A stretch of DNA of 64,000 nt. It comes from Argyresthia goedartella. Its lineage: Eukaryota > Arthropoda > Insecta > Lepidoptera > Argyresthiidae. How positions within the stretch are numbered: position 1 is the stretch's first letter; each line of letters begins with the position of its first letter. The notes under the pieces are model-generated. The model did no database searches. It was not told the origin of the DNA and worked only from the letters and a program-made list of their open reading frames with translations. Below are positions 42,694 through 52,959 of this stretch, one piece after another. The position numbers were made by a program, and so were the translations under genes. The stretch spans positions 3,980,501 to 4,044,500 of the forward strand of contig OX463820.1 in the NCBI GenBank assembly GCA_949825045.1. Direction: 5' to 3'.

Positions 42694-44267
42694 ATGTCAC
42701 TCAAAATATCCATTGTCGGATTTATCATGATATTGTCGATATTGTCTGCGTATATAAATGTGAGTATACCAACATTTATGTATTTAAGGCGAAGTTTGTC
42801 TGATGTTTACCGAGTTTTGTACTTTGGACAACAATTTTAGGGTTTATAACCTGAACTGATCCGCAAAATTACCATGAAAACAAGTATTTGTACTTATTAG
42901 GTAATAAAGCCCATGGCGTATTGGAATGGAGATGGTTGCCATCGTAATGTTCTTATTCGGATCTAATCTGAATCGATTTAAAGGTTGTGAGCTGTCATTT
43001 GTACGAATTAATCTTTTGATCTTAGTAAAATAAAGCATACATAAGGCATATACTAAAAATTAAAACATATTATTTAAGTTCCCCCACAGTATGTGTCTTT
43101 ATTGTATTGTATTTTATATCACGTACGTCACTTAATTTTGTTTCATATCTTGTATCTTACACGTTGTAATTTAATTAGCTGCCATACCCAAATGATACTT
43201 TACTGTGCATATACCAATAAACGTGTAATTTATGGCACTAAATGTAATATGAAAAATGAAATAATATAATCTTCAGTACGTTTAGGTGAAGTCTGTTAAA
43301 ACCGTTTTCCCTCATGAGAGTCAAAAGGTTAAATGGTACAAGGCAGCATTCCAACCCCTATATTATCATCCTGTATTGTCTAGGGCATGCAAGTAATATG
43401 GCAGCGGGCAGATATATCTTATTACAACAAATCGTACGTGGATTCACCAAAACTTTACGTAACGCGTTATGGGAGAAAGAGTGCCTACTACCTGAACTTT
43501 GAGGGAACTACCAAACACCCTTGGGGAAATAATGTTTCGGTGAGTAAACTGATTACTATACTTAGCGAAGGGGGTATTCCTAGCTGAACTCATCTATTGT
43601 TGAAAACTACCCATTGTATATATCGCTCTGAAATAAAACGGGCTAAAAGTGGGCACAATTGTGATTCTGCCACCCCGTATGCGACACGGAGTGGCGCTAT
43701 GTTATGCAATGTAAAAATAACTGTAACTTTTAACTTTTACTTTACTTTACTTTGGCATACGCTACACTAACACTATTTTTGATGGGCCAAATAGGGTTCG
43801 ATTGGGATGGGAATGACCTCACCTAAGAACCATGTCGTTACCTCTCAAGTCAGACCTTCAACCGATATAAAATGCTTTCAGTTCAACCTAGTGTTCTACG
43901 AAGCGCTGCACAACGAGTACCGGCGTAGCTTTGTTGAGTTGCACTACGACAAATTGTGCGACAGCCTTGCCGGTGACAAGTATGTTGGCCAACAGTTAAG
44001 GAACGCTGGCTTGAAATGCCCTTTGTCTGCTGTGAGTATGCAGAGATATTCGGTACATGATAGCCGCAAGCAAAAGCTTTATAACAAAAAATGGAGGCAT
44101 TAATCTCTGACCTTTAGCAGTACTTCATACCTTTCACAAAATGGTCACGTAATCGCATGTGGTCCCTCTCGCAAATCGTCCCGTTAACATTTCGCTCATC
44201 GCTGATACATGTCACCGATATACCGATTGAACGAAATTACGCATCGCCGCTATCACAGCTCATATAA
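42694..44267 (+). CDS. Host gene: small secreted DUF1091-like protein, four exons
   Basis: Inferred exons: 42694-42759, 43384-43539, 43882-44031 and 44118-44267, all phase 0, total 173 codons to a TAA. Donors are GTGAGT in all three introns; acceptors are TGTCTAG, TTTCAG and TTTAG (or TTTAGCAG, a tandem acceptor that would drop one Gln). Exon 1 encodes a signal peptide (MSLKISIVGFIMILSILSA). Exons 2-3 carry YVTRYGRKSAYYLNFEG, HPWGNNVS, ALHNEYRRSFVELHYDKLCD and AGLKCPL, with the two-Cys spacing (C...CP) of DUF1091, a family of small secreted insect proteins distantly related to lipid-binding ML proteins. Exon 4 is least certain. Ligand and role are unknown. AATAAA overlaps the stop and another lies near 44439. 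No defect seen. Confidence 0.65.
42841..42990. mobile_element. Second, diverged copy of the MITE, in intron 1
   Basis: It shares GATCCGCAA, TTACC, TTAGGTAATAAAGCCCAT, TTGGAATGGA and GATGGTTGCCAT with the MITE at 652-846 in the same order. The terminal GGTTACC/GGTAACC ends are decayed. It lies between exons 1 and 2 of the DUF1091-like gene. Confidence 0.75.
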
Positions 44268-44789
44268 ATAAAGTATCGCTACTTTCTCAGGTCCTACATC
44301 CTACCTGAAAATAGTCACCGAAAGGACGTTTCAACCGAAAACATATTTTCGATGGCTACAAGTATTTCTTTAATCCTTCTTTTAAGAGCTTAGTACACAT
44401 GACTATGTCGCTCTATAAAACAAAACCTAAACACACAAAATAAATAGAGAACAACGACAACAAATCCTGCCTATTTTGAACGTAAATTCTTGCTAATTTA
44501 TACAGCATTCTGGCTTCTCCAGAAGACGGAAAAACCTGCTGTTACATCCACCTACAAACAAAAACGCTTATCTGCATCCTAAAGGCTTCTTCCCGGATTA
44601 CTTATTCCGGACACACTTCATCAGCACATGAACGACGACGCGACGTCGGGCTCGATGGATGAATCTTTTCTCTACATCCCCACTAGCGAGTTTCAGACTG
44701 TCTTTGATTTTGCTTTTTCACGCGTTTTTAGGGTTCATATCATATTATAAACGGAAAAAAGGAACCCTTTTAGGATCACTTTTTTGTCC
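44268..44789. other. 3' flank of the host gene, then degenerate repeat
   Basis: No gene seen. From about 44690 on there are words such as GGGTTCATATCATATTATAA and GGAACCC...GGATCAC, which look like the start of the interspersed repeat described next. Confidence 0.45.
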
Positions 44790-45500
44790 GTCTATCACCA
44801 CCATTTTTCTCTGGAACGCGTGCAGGTATCAAATCGAAATGGGAAATATGAAACTGCGCATCAAAAATACTGATTTGCACAGCAAATATCAGGGCATAAT
44901 GCTGCGGTAGCTTAGGTGAGGGTATCCTTTTTTGCTGTGCAAATCCGTATTTTTGACGTGCGATTAAATACTAGCCAATTGAAATTGATGTCAATTGCTC
45001 AAGTCTGTGGACCCTTGGATCTATGAAAAATTTAAACTTCTAGGTCCATGCAAGCGAAAAATACGGCCGTGTATGCACATTTGGTGAACTTGCTAAATTC
45101 GCTTAATACTCGCAAGGAAATCAAAACCTTTAGGGTTCTTCCGATTGGCCTAGGATCATGAAATTTGGCAAAAAGCAAGGTATCACAGGTAAAGATAAAA
45201 ATCCTAAAACTGTAAATTTCTGTCTGTCTGCCTGTCTGCCTGCCTATACGTCTGTCAAGAACCCTTTTCTCAGGAACGCGTAGAGGTATCAAACTGAAAC
45301 TAATATCAATTGCTCAGGTCTGTGGTCTCTTGGGGTATAAGGTCGAGGCGATCAAAAATACCGTCGTTTAAGTCACAATTTTGATAAATTTGCTTGATAC
45401 TCGCAAGGGAATCAACACCTATTGGGTACTTCCCGTTGTCCGAGAATCATAATGTTTTGCAAAAAGCAAGGTACCTTTATCACAAATGAAGGGTAAAATC
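44790..45500. repeat. Tandem pair of a degenerate interspersed repeat
   Basis: Two related units share, in order, GGAACGCGT, AGGTATCAAA, TCAATTGCTCA(A/G)GTCTGTGG, ATACTCGCAAGG, GCAAAAAGCAAGGTA and a CGTAAATTT-like end. The first unit (about 44790-45215) carries a 140-bp insert; the second is about 45270-45515. CTGTCTGCCTGTCTG-type simple repeat lies between them. Confidence 0.7.
44841..44980. mobile_element. 140-bp fold-back element, copy 1
   Basis: Left arm about 44857-44886 and right arm 44931-44962 are near-perfect reverse complements (TCAAAAATACTGATTTGCAC against GTGCAAATCCGTATTTTTGA). The neighbouring repeat unit lacks the insert, so its limits can be read: GAAAT at 44836-44840 and again at 44981-44985 is a 5-bp target duplication. 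A second copy is at 47325-47590. Confidence 0.8.
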
Positions 45501-45592
45501 CGAAATCGTAAATTTATAGTTTGAACACAAAAAAATAAGTTTTTGGTGAAAATACATACCTACTTATAGAACCTTTTGTAAACGTATCTAAG

Positions 45593-45768
45593 AGCTTCCG
45601 TGGTCTAGTGATTACACCCTCACCTGTCACACAGGAGATGCAGGTTCGAATCCCGGTGCTGACCACTTACATATGCCTCTGCCACCTCTTGTGGGAAAAG
45701 GGGTCACGCTATGTATGTAACTATATGATTACATAAGTGTAATTTCAATAAGTACTTACTTAATTTAT
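45593..45768 (+). mobile_element. tRNA-derived SINE
   Basis: A tRNA-like head (45593-45665) carries a B box GGTTCGAATCC at 45643-45653 and an A-box-like TGGTCTAGTGATT at 45601-45613, both spaced as in pol III promoters. The T-stem and acceptor stem do not pair well, so it is not a working tRNA. An unrelated body follows to about 45768. Confidence 0.7.
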
Positions 45769-47324
45769 ACTAGCTGCCCGTGGCCGCGGCTTCGCAGACG
45801 CGTTTTTAGGCTTCCCATAGTTTACGACCAGACAATTGTACGTCCCTGTAAGGAACCTAAGCATCATCAACATCATTAACTCATTTCATTTCGATATCAT
45901 TTTGTTGGGCATGGGCTTTTCCAGATAGAATCCAAAATATTCGCGTCCCAATTCCGCGACAAATAACCGCTTTAAATAGACAAATTAGGTCGAATCCAAA
46001 CAAAGCATCTACAAGCAAGCACGCTTTATTCGGTCACGTGATTTAGGCACAGATATTCAATCATTCACCCTACACGTAAGTCAACAGCCTATGTTTAATG
46101 AGCAGTCTGATGATGATTTAATTATTAATTGGCTGGGGAGGAAGAAGAATAAAATTCCAGTTGTCTTGGATCTTTATGTGTGTGACGTCCCTGTTTCTAG
46201 TTCCCTCGACATCGACACAGGCTTTCCTAGTGTGGGGCCAGAAGAAAGGTATATGCCTGCGTACTGGGTGTAATTCAAAATTCAAACTGGGTAACTTGGG
46301 CGGTATGGGCCTCTGCCAGCCACCCAGCCAGGTGTGGGACGCCATGCCTCAATGTTTGTATGTTATTTTGGCGAAAGAAATAGAAGAATACTTATAAATA
46401 TATCACTATGTACGCATTTTTCCTACACACCGAACACCCCGTAGAAATTCTTGTTCAAATATAATATGAAAGCTTTCAAGGTCCAGCCCAAAGAGGTTGT
46501 GATGCGAGTTGCGTGCTGCTAAGTTTTTGTGAGTGTAACTGGCCATTTTTTTTGTTGTTTTTGAAAAAACTCTTAGCAATTTTTTTTTTACAAAGTGAGT
46601 AACTTTTCTAAAGTTTTTCCTGAATAGAGAAAGTTTTTTGAGGTTCTAATCGGTTTTGTTTCCTACATTTCCTCAGTTTGCAGATTTGATGGTTTCTTAT
46701 GTCTGGTTTAGTTTCTCTTTTTCGTAATTTGGGTGTTTCTTCTTCGGGTTGTACGCAATACCCCATTTTAAAGTCGGTTAAAAAGCATAAATAGTTTCCA
46801 AGACTGTCGAACTTTTCCTTTACATGGCATACATACACAAGAGCTCTCTACAAGTGTGACCGTTTATTTCAGATTGGAATCCAAAACGTCAAATATTGTT
46901 TCATTTGCGACAGATTTAACAGCCCGATTTTCCATATTTCCATGTTCCGTTTCCCCTGCGGTATTTACCGGTTTTTACTTTTTCTGAGCGAAATATTCCA
47001 AAATTTATAGGCAACACCGATGACGAAAAATTAAAATTATTAAAAATTAAAAATATTAAAAATTAAATTTATTAAAATTTACATTACAAAATACATTAAA
47101 AAATTCGACGTCTTGCGACTTGGGTCATAATGCGTACATAATAAGCAGTATTTTTCATTGAAGATGTAAAAAAATAATGGGTTTTGAAAATTAATGGGTT
47201 TCGAGTTAAAACAAACAACTATGTTAGGCTTTTCGTTGTGAAGAACCGAAAAGAACCTTAAGTCTGGCTGTTGAGAAAATGCGATCCTGAAAAATATTGC
47301 TTATTATGTACGCATTAAGAAAAG
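45769..47324. other. Unrecognised repeat-like DNA
   Basis: The start (CTGCCCGTGGCCGCGGCTTC at about 45775) is a GC-rich word of the sort found in dispersed insect repeats. Plus-strand ORFs at 46091-46273 and 46161-46397 overlap; one contains LGNLGGMGLCQPPSQVWDAM, but I cannot match it to a family. 47030-47110 is an ATTAAAA-type low-complexity tract. No confident gene. Confidence 0.4.
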
Positions 47325-47590
47325 GAAAATATAAAACTGCACATCAAAAATACTAATTTGCACAGCAAATATCAGGGCAAAATGCTGCGGTAGCTTAGGT
47401 GAAGGGTATTTATCCTTCTTCTCTTTTTTATCTTCCTTCTTGTTAGGTTGAACATGTAAGAAGAACAAAAAATACTTAAAACATAAATTTAAGTACACAT
47501 AAAATATTTAAAACGTAAAAAGTGTCTTTGTTGATCCTTTTTGATGTGTAAGTCAGTATTTTTTGATGTGCGATGAAATACCAGCCTTGA
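47325..47590. mobile_element. Fold-back element, copy 2, with a longer centre
   Basis: It shares ACATCAAAAATACTAATTTG, GCACAGCAAATATCAGGGCA and GCTGCGGTAGCTTAGGTGA with copy 1, and ends with TGTGCGATGAAATACCAGCC. The centre has about 125 bp of extra, unrelated DNA. Confidence 0.75.
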
Positions 47591-47867
47591 GAAAATGACA
47601 TAATCGCATTCTAAAAATGGCCGAAGTGTAGTTAAAATCCAGGGCTACATACCTACGTTCGTCTTATCTGGAAGATCAGTTATTCTTTCTATAAATTATT
47701 TCTATAAAAATCGTCATCTTGATCCTTAGTTAACAAATCAAGTACAATTCACAAAAGCTTCAAATTCATTATGTACGCCAATCCATCTGTCCGAGCTTAA
47801 GTCCGATTCACAAAATTCAGAAGGCACTATCAAAGACCGTTATGTAAGCCAAAGTAGTTATTTATTA

Positions 47868-47893
47868 TTATTATTTATTTATTTATTTATTTA
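47868..47893 (-). repeat. (TAAA)n-type 3' tail of LINE B copy 1
   Basis: TTATTATTATTTATTTATTT on the plus strand, i.e. an AAAT/AAT tail at the 3' end of the minus-strand element. Confidence 0.8.
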
Positions 47894-48119
47894 CACAAAA
47901 ATTTAAATAGTTAAGCATTATTAGCACCACTTAAACCACTGGGGTTTGTGTGTGGTGTGATCTACTCATTAATTATCCTATTTAAGTAAGCAATAGCATT
48001 ATTTTAAATATTCAATTACATCATTAATAAATCAATTACATAATATTCAATAGTATTCATGACATTCAATAACATAATTTTAAAATTCAATATCATTAGT
48101 ATGTACATTTCTCAAGAAC

Positions 48120-50130
48120 TATTCCGTCTTTCTAGTTTTTCTGTAAAGTGTGATTTGAGTTTAGCTTTGATATTAGTTTGACTGATCGAGTCTCTAATGT
48201 CGGGAGGTAAGGTGTTTATTAATCGCATCATCATGTATGAGCTCATCTGCCGGCCATAGGTAGGTATTGTTTGCGCGCTCGGTAACCAGTTTACCTTGCG
48301 CCATTCGCCTGGTCACTACAGGGTGATTGATTTTCTGACTGTCTTTGTAGTCAAAGAACTGCTCTTTGAGGAGGCAATAGTTAACTTTGTCAGTGACTGG
48401 TATTGTTCCGCAGTGCCTAAAAAGTCGGAGATCATCGTCGTCATGGTTGTTTTTGATCTGAGTTGGGGCAATTATTTTAAGTAATCTAGTTTTAGGATTA
48501 AGCTAAGGTATGTGCTATAAGTACGTCCGTAGCTGGAGAGGCCTTATGTTATTACTGAATCTCCTAGTGCATTGTAGAGCATTAGGCGAATTTTATATTG
48601 TATTCGATTCCTTATGTTCCAAAAAACTGCCAGAAGCGATCTCAGTTTACCACAAACGCGTTCTACGTGTGGACCCTAGTTGAATTTGCTGTCCATCACC
48701 AGCCCCAAGTATACGTGTGTGTCGACGTTTTTCACTGGACCGCAGTCGCAGCTTCCAGCGTCGTAACTACTATGCATGCAGGCGTGGGAGTGGGCAACAA
48801 TGCCAACCTGTGTCTTGTCCTTGCAGTAGGGAGACTTGATGTGGAGTAGTTTGGTCTTCGGGCGTTTAGAACCAGTCCCGCGTCATGCACTATTTGGACA
48901 GGATGTTAAAATCTGCTTGTAGTTTATTATTTTAGCCACAGTTACGTCCTTGTCAGCCACTATGAGACACGTATCGTCAGAAAATTGATAGGTGGTGCTC
49001 TGTTCAATTGGTATGCTCATGTCACTAACATATGTTAGAAAGTGTAGCGGCCCTAAGACCGATCCTTGGGCTGTACCTTGGCTAATAAGGATGTCTTCGC
49101 TCACTAGATGATCGATCTTGACATTATATTTACGTGCCTCTAGGTAGTTTGTGCACCAACATAGGACAGGACCTTGAATGCCAAAAGCGTCTAGTTTGGC
49201 CACTATTTTGATGTGATCCAGAGTATCAAAAGCACGCGAAAAATCAATAAACAGAGCAAGGACTTGTTTTTTATCGTCTAAATGTGCATTTATGTCGTCC
49301 GTAAATTTAGATGAAAGTATAGTCGTACTTTTCTTGAGTTGAAAGCCGAATTGATTGGGATTTAGTTTATCGTTATTATGGAAGAATTTATGTAGTTGTC
49401 CACAAACAAATTTTTCGCAGATTTTATCTACTGAGGAAAGAAGTGTAATAGGACGGTAGTTGCACATCTCGTTACGTTTGCCCTTTTTTAAGACTGGTCT
49501 CTCGCTCCCTTGTTTTAGTTCATTTGGATAGAGACCCGTTTTTAGACTCGTGTTTATTAGATTAGATATTGCTAGGGATACTCGGTCGTTTACTATGATA
49601 ATTTGTACATCACAGACTCTGATGCCATCAAGGCCAGGTGCCTTGTTACTATTCAACCCTTTGATGATTTTGAGTATATTACGAGGTGTCGCAGGCTGAT
49701 ATCGCATGGTCACGTGAGGTTGGGGAGTCTGGTAGTCTGGTAAGAGATTTATTTGACAATTCGGGAGTATTCTCTTCACAGCATTATCGAATTCATTCGC
49801 AAAGTTATTGGCAATATCTATCGCGCTTAGTGGTGAGAATACTTTAAGAATGGTACTGTCTATAGGTTCAGTAGTTCTTCCACTAATGTAATTGACTATT
49901 TTCTACAGGTTTTTAGAGATCCCATAATGTTTGTTTCTGTAGAATTGTATTACTTTGTTAAGTTTATTTCTTGTTTTATTATATTGGAGTCTAAGTGTGC
50001 AGTTATTTATATCCTTTAATCATTGCCCAAATACTTCATCTCTTTTATTGCATAGTTTGAGTATGTTTTCGTTGATCCATGGTTCAGTACTGCGTTTTCT
50101 AATTGTAGTTTCCTTTTTGTCACTAGTGGC
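48120..50130 (-). pseudogene. LINE B linker, reverse transcriptase and C-terminus
   Basis: The frame 48883-49779 (298 codons) has NSNKAPGLDGIRVCDV, NYRPITLLSSVDKICEK, NQFGFQLKKSTTIL, LALFIDFSRAFDTLDH (motif A) and GTAQGSVLGPLHFLTYVSDM, then YQFSDDTCLIV, where Ser replaces the usual Ala or Val before DD. Upstream in other frames the linker reads STEPWINENILKLCNKR (about 50090). Downstream (48870-48120) broken frames give the thumb and C-terminus including YGLSSYGRT-like text that aligns with 63300-63750. Frameshifts and a deletion near 48880 inactivate it. Confidence 0.85.
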
Positions 50131-50133
50131 CGT

Positions 50134-50535
50134 ACTTCATATCATATCATATTTTCTTTATTGCACACACAACTTATAAAAAAACAATAGTTACATGAAA
50201 ATAGTGTACAAAGGCGAGCTTATCTCTAATAAGAGATCTCTTTCAGCAAACCAGGATGAGATGGCAAAGGTTGATTGCTGAGCAAGGGAAGACCTATGTG
50301 TACAACAATATAAGGAAATAAACAAGTACTTACAATAACAAAATAAATAATATAATTACTATGGTAATATACTAAATACTTATGATAAACTATTTAAACT
50401 AATATTAATAAGTACTTATCGCATTTTTGAATGACTCTCTAATAAACGTATATATTTGGTCTAGAGTATCCATCTCATTCGTCCTCTCCCATTCAGTGCA
50501 GAGTAATTCATTTTTCATAATATCATAATTTATGA
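50134..50535 (-). mobile_element. LINE 3' piece inserted in LINE B
   Basis: The left end TTCATATCATATCATATTTT is a simple-repeat 3' tail. The body contains CTTTATTGCACACA and GAGATCTCTTTCAGC-like words also present at 38370-38460. It separates the LINE B endonuclease from its RT linker. The right border is approximate. Confidence 0.6.
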
Positions 50536-50539
50536 CGGT

Positions 50540-51224
50540 TGGTTAGTGGTCGATCACCTGTATACGCGAGCTGAGTGAGTCAGCTGCAGCGGTGCAAGCG
50601 AGAACGGTGATACGATGATCTGCCAGTACGGAGTTGACAGCACCGCGTACGGCACCATCGTGGGGAGTCTCAGAAAAATGTGATTAAGACATGACTTAGT
50701 TACCGTTCCATTACGCATTTCAATTCTTGTATAATCTGAGACTCCACACTCGAGGCCACATGCGGACAGCATGTTCAGATACGAGCTCCTCTATGATGAG
50801 TGCGTTTTTAGGTCAATGTTCATGTTACCGAGAAGCAGAAGAGAACTAGTGGAGTTTTCCAGCAGCAGCTTTTGCAGTTCGCATATAAACATGTTTTTAT
50901 TCTTACCAGGTGGTCTATACAGTGCACATACAGTGATAGTTTTGTCATAGCTAGTTTTTATTGTACCTAAAAGGTTTTCAAAGTGATGGGTTTTGGTAAC
51001 TTTATTTGTGAATTTTAAACAATTTTTACGTAGGCAATTATGCCACTGCCCTTTTGTTTGCTTCTTAGTTGTGTGTGCATTGTATAACCATCGATATAGA
51101 ATAAATTTGAGATGGCCTCTGATATGCCAGCCTCAGTTACAATTATAATGTTGAGCGATTGCAGGCAGTTATTTATAATTTGGAGTAGCGTAGCAAAGTT
51201 AAGAATCATGGACCGTATATTCAA
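50540..51224 (-). pseudogene. LINE B endonuclease
   Basis: The frame 51015-51224 begins MNIRSMILNFATLLQI and contains NIIIVTEAGISEAI (catalytic Glu region) and YTMHTQLRSKQKGSGIIAYV. Further frames lead to 50554-50772 with CGVSDYTRIEMRNGTVTKSC and LNHIFLR, the end of the endonuclease typical for CR1-like elements. Frameshifts separate the parts. Confidence 0.7.
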
Positions 51225-51399
51225 ATGTAAGCAAAATAATGGTAGGTGTTTATACTAGGGATGGGAATTTGCTTGAGAAATGCATTTACGTCCTGACAAT
51301 TAAATAAGTCGACAATATTAGAACTTTCTTCTAGGTTATGGACGTTGAATTTTAGGTTTTAGTTCCGTTAGGTAGGTTAGTCCATAACTAGGTATTATT

Positions 51400-52350
51400 T
51401 TACTTAGCAAGCAACGAGTCGATGTCGTTTGTTGATCGGATAGCCGATGTTTTGCCGTTGTCTTCCTTCTTTGCGAGTACTCTATCGGTTGTTTCGTCGA
51501 TCCACACGTATTTGAAGGCCGGGCGTAGTTGCTTCTTTGCCTGGTACAGGAGGTACTTGTTCTGGGGGGTCAGGGCTCGACGGACGTAGACAGCATCAGT
51601 GGCGGCTTCTGGTGGAGTCGAGGTAGTGATGTCACCCACAGTGATGGACTTGTCTATGACTAGTTTTCTGGTTTTGTCTTTTCGCCCTGGGATTAGTTTG
51701 GCTGTTCGGATGTCTTTACTATCCACTGTTATTAATGATGCAACAGCTTTAGCAATTGAATCAGCATTTTCTTTAAGTGAGCTCGGTAGACCTGCTATCT
51801 CCAGGTGACTAGCAAGTTTAGATTGGTCTCCTTGTTGTTCACGCTGCTCTAGTGCAGCTACTCGCAGCTTCAAGTGCTTGTTGGCATTGTGAAGGTCCAC
51901 GTTCTTGTTCTCTAAGGTTTTGATTTTAGAGTTCTGGCTCTTCATGGTGGTTTCAAGCGCTGCTAATTGGTCTCCAATAAACTCTAGGGAGGACTTGATA
52001 TTTCCCAGTTATTCGTGCATAATTTTCCTAATTTCAGCAGATGGGTCTTGAAGCAGTTTTTTCATGTCTATGGAGACTGGTTGGGCTTGAGGTCGTGTAG
52101 GCTCGGTAGCTTCTTCTATTTCAGGATCATCCTCCGGCACAAAGAACGAAGACGACATCCCACGGAGACACTCCTGGCAGCTCCACTCGAGGCCGTTTTA
52201 GGCACGTAGCACTGCCAGCTGCTTGGCGGTTATGTTGGCACACTCGTTAGTTGCATGCACAATCAGTTCACAGTGGCTACACTCGAGACCCGGACACTTT
52301 TTGGTTATGTTTTTTTTGCAAGTTGCACATTTTTTAGTTTTATGTGCCAT
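51400..52350 (-). pseudogene. LINE B ORF1: PHD-like finger, coiled coil, C-terminal domain
   Basis: A single 316-codon frame from ATG at 52350 to 51400, broken only by two TAA codons (codon 51 at 52200-52198, codon 114 at 52011-52009). The N-terminus has CATCKKNITKKCPGLECSHC and later SCQECL, the Cys/His spacing of a PHD-type zinc finger. A coiled coil follows (about residues 115-165: NSKIKTLENKNVDLHNANKH). The C-terminal half (HLEIAGLPSSLKENADSIAK; YVRRALTPQNKYLLYQAKK) is the FP25-like domain seen in LINE A ORF1. Two stops without frameshift suggest modest age. Confidence 0.8.
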
Positions 52351-52959
52351 ATTACACACGAGGGTGATTTCGAATAACTTAACTCAAAATATGTACGCGA
52401 CCGTATTATGTGATAGCTAAGAGCACAATGCAAACATAAACATTGCAAATGAGAATATGGAATGAAGATAAGTAATTGTCACAAAGAAAGTCGACGAGTA
52501 GCTGAGGGTAGGTAAAATAGTTGTAAACTGTGATCCTTTTGAATAAAACAATCACAACTTACCACGTCTTGCTTTCTTACTCGCGCCCCTGCTAACTGAG
52601 TACGTGCGTGCGCTTCACTTATATCATGCAGGCTTCCTCGTCCTCCATAATGCCAAAAAACCGAATTTCTTTTCAAAAATATAACAAAGCAATATCATAT
52701 CGCGCGCGTACTTCCAAAGTGAGCGGTCGTATACGGAAATCACGCAGGCCTGTCCATAGAGCTGCTCGAGCGTCAAGAGAGTTTGCGATTACACCAAAAC
52801 GCAAACCTTTAAGAGCCGCCAAAATTAAGGCATCATTCATCATTGACAAGAAAACAGGCCCGCATAAAGGAGAAGGGAAAAAACATGTTTTTCAAACTAT
52901 TCAATTCCTGGAGGTTATGGCGTGTTTGAGTCAGCGCTGTAGCGTAGCACTTTTGATCG
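52351..52959. other. LINE B leader and unassigned basic ORF
   Basis: 52351-52470 is probably the LINE B 5' leader. A plus-strand ORF at 52608-53030 starts with about 95 Arg/Lys-rich residues (ISYRARTSKVSGRIRKSRRP) that I cannot assign, before running out of frame into LINE C sequence. It may be chance or a fragment of a basic protein. Confidence 0.35.

Larger units (their letters stand above)
47865..52470 (-). mobile_element. LINE family B, copy 1 (CR1-like), almost full length
   Basis: On the minus strand: ORF1 with a PHD-like finger and coiled coil (52350-51400), endonuclease (51224-50540), an inserted foreign LINE piece (50134-50535), linker and RT (50130-48883), C-terminus (about 48870-48120), 3' region and a TAAA-type tail (47868-47893). 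PHD fingers in ORF1 are known for CR1-like LINEs. The 3' about 730 bp match 63243-64000 on the opposite strand. Confidence 0.85.

Noticed and set aside
43314..43502. Alternative first exon starting at 43314 for the DUF1091-like gene
   Set aside because: It is out of frame with exon 2 coding, whereas the 42694 exon gives a signal peptide, a GTGAGT donor and matching phase.
45593..45665. Functional tRNA gene
   Set aside because: A and B boxes are present but acceptor and T stems do not pair and a SINE body follows.
46091..46397. Two overlapping ORFs as a host exon
   Set aside because: No splice sites or family match could be seen; left as unrecognised repeat-like DNA.
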